From: Pseudomonas gingeri | GTDB taxonomy: Bacteria > Pseudomonadota > Gammaproteobacteria > Pseudomonadales > Pseudomonadaceae | Reading direction: 5' to 3' | Length of the DNA: 64,000 nucleotides | Assembly: GCF_013385425.1 (NCBI RefSeq) | Contig: NZ_JACAQA010000005.1 | Location: 701,334 to 765,333 of the forward strand | In this document: piece after piece, positions 48,552 through 57,296 of the stretch | Layout: each line of letters opens with the position of its first letter | Position numbering within the stretch: the stretch's first letter is position 1 | Translations under genes and position numbers: made by a program | Notes under the pieces: generated by a model | Database searches by the model: none | The model's input: the letters and a program-made list of their open reading frames with translations, nothing else | Told to the model about the DNA's origin: nothing

Positions 48552-49829
48552 ATGGACTTGAACAGCAAAGCAATTGCAATTATCGGTCTAGGCTACGTCG
48601 GATTGCCGTTGGCTGTCGAGTTTGGCAAAAAGCGTCCAGTTATCGGCTTTGATATCCAGCGTTCCCGAATTTCGGAGCTGCAGGCTGGTAGCGATCACAC
48701 GCTCGAGTGCAGTAGCGAGGAGCTTTGTGCGGCTTCACACTTGCGATATAGTTGTGATATCGAAGATTTGCATGGCGTGCAAATATATATCGTAACCGTG
48801 CCTACGCCGGTGGATACTGCAAATCGGCCAGATATGACACCATTGGTCAAGGCGAGTGAAACTGTTGGCAAGGTACTGAAAAGTGGTGATCTTGTTATTT
48901 ACGAGTCCACTGTGTTTCCTGGTGCGACAGAAGAGATATGTGTGCCGATACTGGAGCAGTTCAGTGGGCTAAAGTTTAATAGAGATTTTTTTTGTGGTTA
49001 CAGTCCCGAGCGTATAAATCCTGGAGATAAAGAGCATCGCCTGCCTACTATAAAAAAGGTGACAAGCGGTAGCACTCCGGAGGTTGCGAAAGCGGTAGAC
49101 CGGCTGTATGCAGAAATCATTACTGCGGGTACTCACCTGGCTAGCAGTATAAAAGTGGCGGAGGCGGCCAAGGTAATCGAAAATACCCAGCGTGATCTTA
49201 ATATTGCATTGATGAATGAGTTAAGCCTGATCTTTCATCATTTGGGTATCGATACGCTTGAGGTGCTGCAAGCGGCAGGAACTAAATGGAACTTCCTACC
49301 ATTTCGCCCTGGGTTGGTGGGCGGGCATTGTATTGGCGTTGATCCCTATTATCTTACCCACAAGGCGCAAGAGGTTGGTTATCACCCGGAAGTGATTTTG
49401 GCGGGTCGTCGAATTAATGACAGCATGGCCAGACACGTTGCTGATAGCACGGTAAAATTGATGTTGCGCAAAGGTAAGCCGGTTTTGGGTAGCCGGGTAC
49501 TTGTACTGGGGTTGGCATTTAAGGAAAATTGCCCTGATTTGCGGAATACAAAGGTTGTGGATATTGTCAATGCCTTGAAGGACTACCGCTGCGAAGTCGA
49601 TGTATATGACCCTTGGATCGATGTTAACGAGGCTTTCGATGAGTATGGGTTGACTTGCTTGCGTGAAAAGCCCAAACAAGGGAGCTACGCGGGGATCATT
49701 CTGGCAGTGGGGCATCAGGAGTTCGTGGCTATGGGGGCTGCTGGTATCAAAGGGTGTGGCGAGCCGGATGCTGTACTTTTTGACGTAAAAAGTATTCTCC
49801 CAATGGGCGTTGCAGACGGCCGCTTGTAA
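48552..49829 (+). CDS. wbpO: UDP-N-acetylhexosamine 6-dehydrogenase (WbpO/TviB-like)
   Basis: 425 residues. UDP-sugar dehydrogenase with [16 protein letters not shown] near residue 12 and the catalytic Cys260 in [20 protein letters not shown]. The sequence is of the type that oxidises UDP-GalNAc or UDP-GlcNAc to the uronic acid. It would supply UDP-GalNAcA for the repeat unit. First gene of the locus, with AT-rich codon use unlike the upstream block. wbpP-like follows after 17 bp. The gene symbol is by resemblance to the P. aeruginosa O6 cluster. Confidence 0.88.
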   Translation: MDLNSKAIAIIGLGYVGLPLAVEFGKKRPVIGFDIQRSRISELQAGSDHTLECSSEELCAASHLRYSCDIEDLHGVQIYIVTVPTPVDTANRPDMTPLVKASETVGKVLKSGDLVIYESTVFPGATEEICVPILEQFSGLKFNRDFFCGYSPERINPGDKEHRLPTIKKVTSGSTPEVAKAVDRLYAEIITAGTHLASSIKVAEAAKVIENTQRDLNIALMNELSLIFHHLGIDTLEVLQAAGTKWNFLPFRPGLVGGHCIGVDPYYLTHKAQEVGYHPEVILAGRRINDSMARHVADSTVKLMLRKGKPVLGSRVLVLGLAFKENCPDLRNTKVVDIVNALKDYRCEVDVYDPWIDVNEAFDEYGLTCLREKPKQGSYAGIILAVGHQEFVAMGAAGIKGCGEPDAVLFDVKSILPMGVADGRL

Positions 49830-49846
49830 AAAGGAGTAGAGCGTGT

Positions 49847-50890
49847 ATGAGCACTTTCCAAGAGCTACAGCAACATTTGTTGAGCGAGCCGCGTACTTGG
49901 TTGATTACCGGTGTGGCTGGTTTCATAGGTAGTAACCTGCTCGAACGTCTTCTCAAATTTGACCAGCGTGTGGTCGGTTTGGACAACTTCATCACCGGGC
50001 ATCGTCATAACCTGACAGAGGTGAAGGCGTTGGTCTCTCCTGAACAGTGGGAGCGATTTCACTTTATTGAAGGGGATGTTCGAGAGCTTGAGGATTGTAA
50101 TTGTGCCATGCGATGGAGTGACGAGTACGGTGTCGATTACGTTTTACACCAGGCTGCTCTTGGTAGTGTTCCGCGTAGTATTGCTGACCCCATCGCTACC
50201 AACGAAACCAATATCGCAGGGTTTCTGAATATTTTGGTTGCCGCGCGAGACGCGAAGGTGAAGAGTTTTACCTACGCCGCAAGTAGTAGCACCTATGGTG
50301 ACCACCCCGGGCTACCCAAGGTTGAAGACAAAATCGGCAAACCGCTGAGCCCCTATGCGGTTACAAAATATGTCAATGAGCTCTATGCGGACGTTTTTGC
50401 TCGCGTGTATGGTTTTTCCACCATTGGGCTGCGTTATTTCAACGTGTTCGGTCCTCGTCAGGACCCTAATGGTGCTTATGCTGCTGTAATCCCGAAATGG
50501 ACGGCCTCTCTGCTTTGTGGTGAGCCGGTCTACATCAATGGTGATGGAGAAACCAGCCGTGATTTTTGCTTCATTGCCAATGCGGTTCAAGCTAATCTCC
50601 TGGCGGCTACGGCCACCTCTTCTGAAGCAGTGAATCAGGTTTACAATGTGGCGGTGGGGGATAGGACTTCACTTAATGACCTGTTCAGGTTGATCAGGGA
50701 TGGCTTAGCTGTTTCACGTGAAGAGTTGAGTCAAGCGCAGCCTGTTTATAGAGGCTTTCGCGCGGGCGACGTCCGACATTCGTTGGCCGATATCAGCAAG
50801 GCCTCGTCGCTCTTGGGCTATCAACCCAGCCATCGTCTTGCTGAGGGGATCCATGAGGCACTCGACTGGTATGTAAGCAATGTGTCTTGA
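49847..50890 (+). CDS. wbpP: UDP-N-acetylglucosamine 4-epimerase (WbpP/TviC-like)
   Basis: 347 residues, extended SDR. NAD motif [19 protein letters not shown], catalytic [15 protein letters not shown] and [12 protein letters not shown], and the family strand [20 protein letters not shown] are present. It interconverts UDP-GlcNAc and UDP-GalNAc or their uronic acids. WbpO and WbpP lie side by side in P. aeruginosa O6 and in Vi-antigen loci. Symbol by similarity. Confidence 0.88.
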   Translation: MSTFQELQQHLLSEPRTWLITGVAGFIGSNLLERLLKFDQRVVGLDNFITGHRHNLTEVKALVSPEQWERFHFIEGDVRELEDCNCAMRWSDEYGVDYVLHQAALGSVPRSIADPIATNETNIAGFLNILVAARDAKVKSFTYAASSSTYGDHPGLPKVEDKIGKPLSPYAVTKYVNELYADVFARVYGFSTIGLRYFNVFGPRQDPNGAYAAVIPKWTASLLCGEPVYINGDGETSRDFCFIANAVQANLLAATATSSEAVNQVYNVAVGDRTSLNDLFRLIRDGLAVSREELSQAQPVYRGFRAGDVRHSLADISKASSLLGYQPSHRLAEGIHEALDWYVSNVS

Positions 50891-50917
50891 GAACAGTCTA
50901 CATGCGTGGCCTCTGAG

Positions 50918-52222
50918 ATGAGTCGGCAGCTAGTGATTGTATCGCTGCTTACGGTTCTTTCTCAGCTTGCAGCTTTTTTTAAGTTGTGGTTCACCGCACG
51001 ATATTTCGGTGTTGGTAGTGAGCTTGATGGGTATAATCTCGCGCTTGTAACCCCGACATTGATTTCCGGCATAGTGGCAGGTGTTATTCAGACAGGCTTT
51101 TTCCCTGTACGTGCCCGTGTGTACGCCCGATTTGGTCTGCCAGCGACAGAGGCATTTGAGCGAGCCATATTCTGGGGCTGTGTCGCGCTCGGAGCCATCC
51201 TGGCGTTGCTGATTTTTGTATCCATTCCATGGCTGACTCAGTGGCTGACAGCCCAGAGCCAGCCATCGGTTCACGACACTTTTTTGTTTACTCTATCGTT
51301 TGTTGTATTGCTGGTTCCTCTTAATATTGCCAATGATTGCATGGGGTATATACTCGCCATGCGCGAAAAATTTGCCTATGCGGCGGGTGCTCCGATCGTA
51401 AATGGCATACTAGGTGGGCTGATTTTGTTGGTGTGGCCAGGTGCTGGGCTGTTGAGTCTTGTTCTCGGAACGCTAATCGGGTTGTTCGCGCAGTTGATCA
51501 TTTGTCTGTTTGGTTTGAGTAAAAGCAAATTTTCCATTCTTGGCGCTTTACCAACCTGGAGGGCTTTTTTACTGCAAGGGTACGACATGCTTACTCTGGG
51601 TGGGTGGGTTCTACCAGGCGTTTTTTTTTCCAATATGGCTTCGTCATTACCTATGGTCTGGGCCGCCTCTTATGGGGAAGGTGTAGTTTCTTCATTCGGG
51701 TACGCCTACCGGCTTCACACTTCGTTGGTTCAGTTACTTGTGATGTCTAGTTCGACATTGTTGTTGGCCCGATTCTCAATGCTTGTTGTTGAGGAAGATT
51801 ATAATAGTGTTAGGCGGTTGTTACGACAAGCCGCATTGGTGTCTTTTGTGATTGGCGTTGCCAGTACTTTATTGGTTTGGTTTCTGGGTGAGCCTCTACT
51901 TCTATTGTTGTTTGGTGGGCGTTTTGATTCTGAGGCGGCATATAAAGTAACCCAGCTTTGGTTTTGGCTAACCACAGGGGTTGGTTTTGCACTTTTGGGT
52001 AACGTATTTGCCAAGCTTTGGCAGGCTCAGTCTCGCCCCAAGCTTCTTTCATTTATGGCAGCTTCCAGCTTACTCACGATACTTTTGTGTTACTTCGTCT
52101 TTCGTGGCATGTTGGGTGCACAGGCTATTGCGTTAGCACTATCTGCCGCGCCCGCAGTTGTTGTATTGCTAGGATTTAGACTTCTTACGCCTTCGCTTCA
52201 TTTGGTACGGGCACATAATTGA
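50918..52222 (+). CDS. MurJ/MviN-like flippase, probable Wzx-role protein
   Basis: 434 residues with about 12-14 membrane helices. The early pattern FKLWFTARYFGVGSELDGYN and TPTLISGIVAGVIQTGFFPV resembles MurJ-type lipid-linked oligosaccharide flippases rather than classical Wzx proteins. In this locus it would move the lipid-linked O-unit across the inner membrane. An in-frame GTG four codons earlier is an alternative start. It overlaps the next frame only if that used an upstream TTG. Confidence 0.82.
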   Translation: MSRQLVIVSLLTVLSQLAAFFKLWFTARYFGVGSELDGYNLALVTPTLISGIVAGVIQTGFFPVRARVYARFGLPATEAFERAIFWGCVALGAILALLIFVSIPWLTQWLTAQSQPSVHDTFLFTLSFVVLLVPLNIANDCMGYILAMREKFAYAAGAPIVNGILGGLILLVWPGAGLLSLVLGTLIGLFAQLIICLFGLSKSKFSILGALPTWRAFLLQGYDMLTLGGWVLPGVFFSNMASSLPMVWAASYGEGVVSSFGYAYRLHTSLVQLLVMSSSTLLLARFSMLVVEEDYNSVRRLLRQAALVSFVIGVASTLLVWFLGEPLLLLLFGGRFDSEAAYKVTQLWFWLTTGVGFALLGNVFAKLWQAQSRPKLLSFMAASSLLTILLCYFVFRGMLGAQAIALALSAAPAVVVLLGFRLLTPSLHLVRAHN

Positions 52223-52254
52223 TTAGCGTCATGATAGAGGCCCGGAGAGTTTTT

Positions 52255-53250
52255 ATGGGAAAAATAAAGAAGATCGTTGAAATTGATTGTCCGCTATGTG
52301 GATCAGCGCAAAAGAAGCAGCTTTTTACCACGTATGACTACGTATTTCGTGTAACCGATCATCCATTTGCAGTACAACAGTGTACGGCGTGTGGGGCCGG
52401 ATACTTGAGCCCTAGGCCAAGTGCTCACGACATGGGGGATTATTATCCTGAAGCCTTTTACTGGTCGTGGGAAGGGGCTGAGGGGCAAATGGATTGGACC
52501 TCGATCATTCAAAAGCGTGAACGACAGCTTCACGCAAAAGCTGAATGGCTGGATGGGATCTCTCCAGGTACGTTGCTCGATATCGGAGCGCAGAAAGGCG
52601 AATTCATCTGGTTCATGAGAAATCAGGGTTGGGCCGTCGAAGGAGTGGAAATGGATTCTGAAATACCGAATCCGGCAAAGCTCCCGATACATTATGGTGA
52701 TTTCCTCGAAATGGATTTCGCAGAAAAAAAATATGATGTCATTACCTTTTGGGCCGTTCTGGAGCACGTCTACGACCCTGTGCGCTTCATTGAAAAGGCC
52801 TCTCATCTTTTAAAGCCTGGTGGGCGTCTCATTGTGCTTGTCACCAATATGAACTCCATACAGGCACGGTACTATCAAGCTGATGATTACCCTCGTCACC
52901 TTACACTATTCACTCATTCATCGGTAAAGCGGTTGTGCCAGGCGCATGCTTTGAACCTGGTTCGTACCTCCACAGATCAAAAGATTTTTGGAGGAAGTTT
53001 GAGTGGTGGAGGGCTTTACCTAATTAAGCGATTATTCGGTTACAGTTCGGGGGAGGCTTTTGCAGAGTGGAAGCAGTTGGAAGATCCGGATTTGTTTTGG
53101 TGTAAATGGAAGGGCAAACCTTCATGGCTGGTAAAGATGGTTAGTAGGTTGGATCGTCTTGTCACGCTACCACTGGAAAAAATTCTGGATAGGCTGGGAT
53201 ATGGATTTATCCTTACCTTCAGTGCCCACAAAATTCTAACGGAGGAATAA
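52255..53250 (+). CDS. SAM-dependent methyltransferase with N-terminal zinc-ribbon
   Basis: 331 residues from ATG 52255, which has GGAG 8 bp upstream; two earlier starts are possible. The N-terminus has two Cys pairs, CPLCGS and CTACGAGY, about 37 residues apart, a zinc site typical of a class of sugar-modifying methyltransferases. The SAM site reads LLDIGAQKGEF and VITFWAVLEHVYDPVRF. Likely methylates a nucleotide sugar or a saccharide of the locus. Function inferred from context. Confidence 0.85.
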   Translation: MGKIKKIVEIDCPLCGSAQKKQLFTTYDYVFRVTDHPFAVQQCTACGAGYLSPRPSAHDMGDYYPEAFYWSWEGAEGQMDWTSIIQKRERQLHAKAEWLDGISPGTLLDIGAQKGEFIWFMRNQGWAVEGVEMDSEIPNPAKLPIHYGDFLEMDFAEKKYDVITFWAVLEHVYDPVRFIEKASHLLKPGGRLIVLVTNMNSIQARYYQADDYPRHLTLFTHSSVKRLCQAHALNLVRTSTDQKIFGGSLSGGGLYLIKRLFGYSSGEAFAEWKQLEDPDLFWCKWKGKPSWLVKMVSRLDRLVTLPLEKILDRLGYGFILTFSAHKILTEE

Positions 53251-53252
53251 AA

Positions 53253-53924
53253 ATGGCAGATCGCTGGCATGAGTACTTTGATTCCTGCGGCGCCTTTAAC
53301 TCCAATTGGCTGACGTCCGCAGTCGCGCATTGGGGGTTTCACGAAGTTCTTTATGGCATGATCCAGCGCTATTGCGCGCCTTCGTCCAGAATTTTGGATG
53401 TGGGCTGTGGGCCTGGCTGGTCTGATATGTACTTGTCCTCGTTGGGATACAAGGTGATTGGAATAGATAATGAGCCGACACTGGTCGAGCTCGCCAATCA
53501 GCATGCTCAGCGTTTAGGTGCAACCGCGGCATTTCAGGTGGCGGATGCTTTTGATCTTTCGGGGCTTCAGGGTCAGTTCGATTTGGCTTTTTCCTGTGGT
53601 GTACTTGAGCATTTCGATCGAGACGTTACTGTTCGGCTTCTTGAAGAGCAGGCCAAGTGCTCAAAGTACGTACTTATTCAAATTCCTACAAAGTACACCG
53701 CTTATACAGGCGTCATAACTGATGAGCGAATTTACTCAGTAGATGAGCTCGCCTCAATTGTCAGGGATGCCGGCATGGAGGTGGTCTCCAAATTTGGCTA
53801 TGGGGATCTAGCTGCTACTCCGGTGCATAGGGCGTCGCGTAGGTTCTTGCCCAGAGCAGCCTTGCGACTCCTTCAAAACCGAGGGTACGCGTACAGCATT
53901 GCAGTTATTGGAAGGTCTCGCTGA
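53253..53924 (+). CDS. Class I SAM-dependent methyltransferase
   Basis: 223 residues starting after GGAGGA, 2 bp past the previous stop. SAM motif ILDVGCGPGWSDMYLSSLG at about residue 48 and FDLAFSCGVLEHFDRDV. Small UbiE-like fold. Probably modifies the polysaccharide repeat unit or its end group; target unknown. Translationally coupled to the zinc-ribbon methyltransferase. Confidence 0.88.
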   Translation: MADRWHEYFDSCGAFNSNWLTSAVAHWGFHEVLYGMIQRYCAPSSRILDVGCGPGWSDMYLSSLGYKVIGIDNEPTLVELANQHAQRLGATAAFQVADAFDLSGLQGQFDLAFSCGVLEHFDRDVTVRLLEEQAKCSKYVLIQIPTKYTAYTGVITDERIYSVDELASIVRDAGMEVVSKFGYGDLAATPVHRASRRFLPRAALRLLQNRGYAYSIAVIGRSR

Positions 53925-53996
53925 GGCGAATTGAAGAGTGTGTAGGAGATGACGTGTCAGATCCGAAGCATTTCTCAGTCAATTTTGAGTTCGTAT

Positions 53997-55169
53997 ATGA
54001 AATTGCTTTATGTAATAGGGTCCATGGAAATCGGAGGTGCGGAGCAGCATCTGCTGCGTATTTCAACAGCGCTCCGCGAGCGGGGGTTTCAACCTGAAGT
54101 TTTCACCATTACGACAGGTGGGCCTTTGACGCATGCTTTTATCGAAGGAGGTGTTCCTGTCCATGGTGTAATGCTTCCAGGCTGGATTCGCCGCTTTCTG
54201 CGCGATGAGCGCGCGATTGCCTGGGCGGGATTGCTCTATTCGGCGGTTGCTCTTTGGTGGCTGTGTTGGCGCAGGCGCCCTCAAGTGGTTCACTTCTTTT
54301 TACCCGCTGCTTATATCGTAGGTGGTGTGGTCTTGTTGTTCTGCCCGAGAGCTCGTCAGATGATGAGCCGTAGGAGCTTGAACTTGTATCAGGCCAAGCA
54401 TCGGTTGTACCGCCGGTTGGAGCATTGGCTGCATCCTCGTATGGATCGTGTCTGTGGTAACTCGGTCGCTGTCATTGAGGACCTGCTTTCCGAAGGTGTC
54501 ACAAAAGATCAGGCACGCCTTATCTATAATGGTGTCGACCTAGAGCGTTTCGCACAACCTCGAGACAGGGCTACGGTACGCAATGACCTGTCCATCCCGG
54601 ATGATGCATTGGTTTTTATTATGATCGCCAATCTCATACCTTATAAAGGTCATGCCGACCTGATCCGGGCATTCGCCAAGATCCAGGATCTGATTCCTCA
54701 ACCTTGGGTTTGCCTCTGCGTAGGTCGAGATGACGGAATCGGTAATACACTGCGTCAGCAAGCTCTCTCGCTGGGGCTTGGCGAGAAAATATGTTTTCTC
54801 GGCTCCCGGCAGGATGTTCCGGACCTGCTCAATGCTTCTGATGTTGGTGTTCTTTGTTCTCACGAAGAAGGTTTTTCCAATGCAGTGCTAGAGGGAATGG
54901 CTGCAAAGCTGCCAATGGTAGTCAGCGATGTGGGGGGGAATGCTGAGGCAGTGGTGCACGGTTCTACTGGGTGGGTAGTGCCACCTTGTGCTTCGGGCGA
55001 GCTCGCTGATGCGCTCTTGGCGGTAGCGCGGGATCCCGAGCGAAGAAGAATGGGCGAGGCCGGGCATCTACGCGTGGAAACCGTATTTTCCATGGAGGCT
55101 TGCCTTCAAGGTTACGCAGATATCTATTGTGGCCGCGACACAGATGCCGCCTTAAAAAACAACCACTGA
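53997..55169 (+). CDS. GT4-family glycosyltransferase
   Basis: 390 residues from ATG 53997 (MKLLYVIGSMEIGGAEQHLL), a typical GT-B fold start with the GGAE motif; an ATG 16 codons earlier is open but its ribosome site is too close. The C-terminal nucleotide-sugar site is HEEGFSNAVLEGMAAKLPMV (E-x7-E). A retaining transferase acting on the cytoplasmic face to build the O-unit. Sugar specificity unknown. Confidence 0.88.
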   Translation: MKLLYVIGSMEIGGAEQHLLRISTALRERGFQPEVFTITTGGPLTHAFIEGGVPVHGVMLPGWIRRFLRDERAIAWAGLLYSAVALWWLCWRRRPQVVHFFLPAAYIVGGVVLLFCPRARQMMSRRSLNLYQAKHRLYRRLEHWLHPRMDRVCGNSVAVIEDLLSEGVTKDQARLIYNGVDLERFAQPRDRATVRNDLSIPDDALVFIMIANLIPYKGHADLIRAFAKIQDLIPQPWVCLCVGRDDGIGNTLRQQALSLGLGEKICFLGSRQDVPDLLNASDVGVLCSHEEGFSNAVLEGMAAKLPMVVSDVGGNAEAVVHGSTGWVVPPCASGELADALLAVARDPERRRMGEAGHLRVETVFSMEACLQGYADIYCGRDTDAALKNNH

Positions 55170-55182
55170 CGTAGTCAATCTC

Positions 55183-57150
55183 ATGTGTGGAATAGCTGGA
55201 CAGTTGAAATGGCCTGGGCAGTCGACAGAATCTTTACTGCTAAATGAATGCTCGCGTATGGCCGACGCAATCATTCACCGTGGCCCTGATGACCATGGCA
55301 TATGGGTAAAACCGGAGTCTGGGGTGGGGCTGGCTCATCGGCGACTGGCGATTGTCGACCTCTCACCGGCGGGCCATCAACCCATGGCTTCGGTGTCTGG
55401 CCGTTACGTCATGGTTTTCAATGGTGAAATCTATAATCATTTGGATTTACGCCGCCTGATGGAGAGCGCGGGCAGACCTCCTTCTTGGCGCGGTCATTCA
55501 GATACTGAAACGCTACTCGCTGCCTTTGATCTCTGGGGGATAGAGAAAGCCCTGAAGCAGTGCATCGGGATGTTTGCCATCGCACTTTGGGACCTTGAAC
55601 AGAAGGTGCTGATACTTGCGAGAGATCGATTGGGGGAAAAACCTCTATATTACGGCTGGCAGGGGCAGGGGCAGGGGCAGCAGGCTGTTTTTCTATTCGG
55701 CTCTGAACTTAAGGCCTTGCGCGCACATCCGGCGTTTCATGCGACTGTAAACCGGAACGCGTTGGCGCTCTACCTGCGTCACAACTATGTGCCCGCACCT
55801 TTTTCGATCTACGAGAATATTCATAAGCTGCAGCCAGGCTGCATGCTTACTGTCTCGATGGATCAACGTGAGCCGCTGATTCGAGAATACTGGTCCGCTT
55901 TGAGCTCTGTGCTTGATGGGACGGCCGCTCGTCAGAAATATCGAGACCCTCTTCAGGCAGTCGATGAACTGGAAGTGTTGCTGAAGTCGGCTGTGGCGCA
56001 GCAAATGATGGCTGATGTACCATTGGGTGCATTTCTGTCGGGTGGTATTGACTCGTCTACGATTGTCGCGCTTATGCAAGCGCAGTCCAGTCGCCCGGTG
56101 AAGACATTTACCATCGGTTTCCATGAGCCAGGCTATAATGAAGCTGAACATGCAAAGGCGGTTGCGAGGCATTTAGGAACAGATCATACGGAATTGTATA
56201 TCACGCCACAGGAGGCTATGGCGGTGATCCCAAGGCTTCCATCTATTTACGACGAGCCCTTCTCCGATTCGTCCCAGATCCCGACTTTCTTGGTTTCTCA
56301 GCTAGCGAGACAACATGTTACCGTATCCTTGTCAGGTGACGCAGGTGACGAGCTTTTCAGTGGTTATACGCGCTATACCGCAGCATCCAATGCCTGGAGC
56401 AAACTGTCTCGATTGCCTCTTTCTCTTCGCAAAGTTGCTGCCAGTTCCATTACTGCGCTTTCGCCGGACACGTGGTCAAAGTTGTTCGGCTGGCTACCTT
56501 CGGCACATTTCAGTCATCGTTTTGGTGACAAACTACATAAAGGCGCAGGGGTGCTGGGAAGCGAGTCGATCGGTGGTCTCTACCATGGTCTGGTGTCGCA
56601 CTGGGCGGATCCGTCGCAGTTGGTGATCGGCGGACATGAGCCTCAAACATTGTTGACAGGACTTATGCCAGATCTTACCGACCTGGAGCCGGTTGAACGC
56701 ATGATGGTTCTGGACCTGTTGACCTATTTACCAGACGATATCCTGACAAAGGTTGATCGTGCAGCGATGGCCGTCAACCTTGAATCTCGCGTACCTATGC
56801 TGGATCACCGGATCGTTGAGTTCGCGTGGCAGTTACCCCAGTCCCTCAAGCAACGCGATGGTGTCGGGAAGTGGGTGTTACGGCAAGTACTATATAGGCA
56901 TGTTCCTCAGTCATTGATTGATAGACCAAAGATGGGCTTCGGGGTTCCTATCGATGTCTGGTTACGGGGGCCTTTACGGGATTGGGCCGAGGCATTGCTG
57001 GATGAGTCCAGATTACGTCAAGAGGGTTTCTTTCGACCTGAGCCGATTCGCCGAAAATGGTCTGAGCACCTTTGTGGTAGCCGTAATTGGGCGTACCATC
57101 TTTGGGATATTCTCATGTTTCAAACTTGGCTGGAAAATAATATGCGTTAA
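55183..57150 (+). CDS. asnB: Glutamine-hydrolysing asparagine synthase-like amidotransferase (WbpS-like)
   Basis: 655 residues. N-terminal class II glutaminase with the catalytic Cys2 (MCGIAGQ), and a synthetase domain with the pyrophosphate loop AFLSGGIDSSTIVALM. In O-antigen loci these proteins (WbpS, WbpZ-group neighbours) amidate a uronic acid or similar sugar carboxyl. With WbpO here, GalNAcA amide is a plausible product. Within it a hexanucleotide repeat (CAGGGG three times, 55660-55677) encodes GQGQGQ. Symbol by family, not by proven role. Confidence 0.9.
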   Translation: MCGIAGQLKWPGQSTESLLLNECSRMADAIIHRGPDDHGIWVKPESGVGLAHRRLAIVDLSPAGHQPMASVSGRYVMVFNGEIYNHLDLRRLMESAGRPPSWRGHSDTETLLAAFDLWGIEKALKQCIGMFAIALWDLEQKVLILARDRLGEKPLYYGWQGQGQGQQAVFLFGSELKALRAHPAFHATVNRNALALYLRHNYVPAPFSIYENIHKLQPGCMLTVSMDQREPLIREYWSALSSVLDGTAARQKYRDPLQAVDELEVLLKSAVAQQMMADVPLGAFLSGGIDSSTIVALMQAQSSRPVKTFTIGFHEPGYNEAEHAKAVARHLGTDHTELYITPQEAMAVIPRLPSIYDEPFSDSSQIPTFLVSQLARQHVTVSLSGDAGDELFSGYTRYTAASNAWSKLSRLPLSLRKVAASSITALSPDTWSKLFGWLPSAHFSHRFGDKLHKGAGVLGSESIGGLYHGLVSHWADPSQLVIGGHEPQTLLTGLMPDLTDLEPVERMMVLDLLTYLPDDILTKVDRAAMAVNLESRVPMLDHRIVEFAWQLPQSLKQRDGVGKWVLRQVLYRHVPQSLIDRPKMGFGVPIDVWLRGPLRDWAEALLDESRLRQEGFFRPEPIRRKWSEHLCGSRNWAYHLWDILMFQTWLENNMR

Positions 57151-57296
57151 CATCATGGTTACTGTTTGTTGCTAAAGTGTTCTTTTTACCAACTTCCTCT
57201 TGCGTGGTTGGCGGTGGAGATCGATGGGATAGAATGCATGAGTTGTTCGGCAAGACTTCTCGTTTGAATTTTGGGTAAAATGGATCGAGGGGAAAT

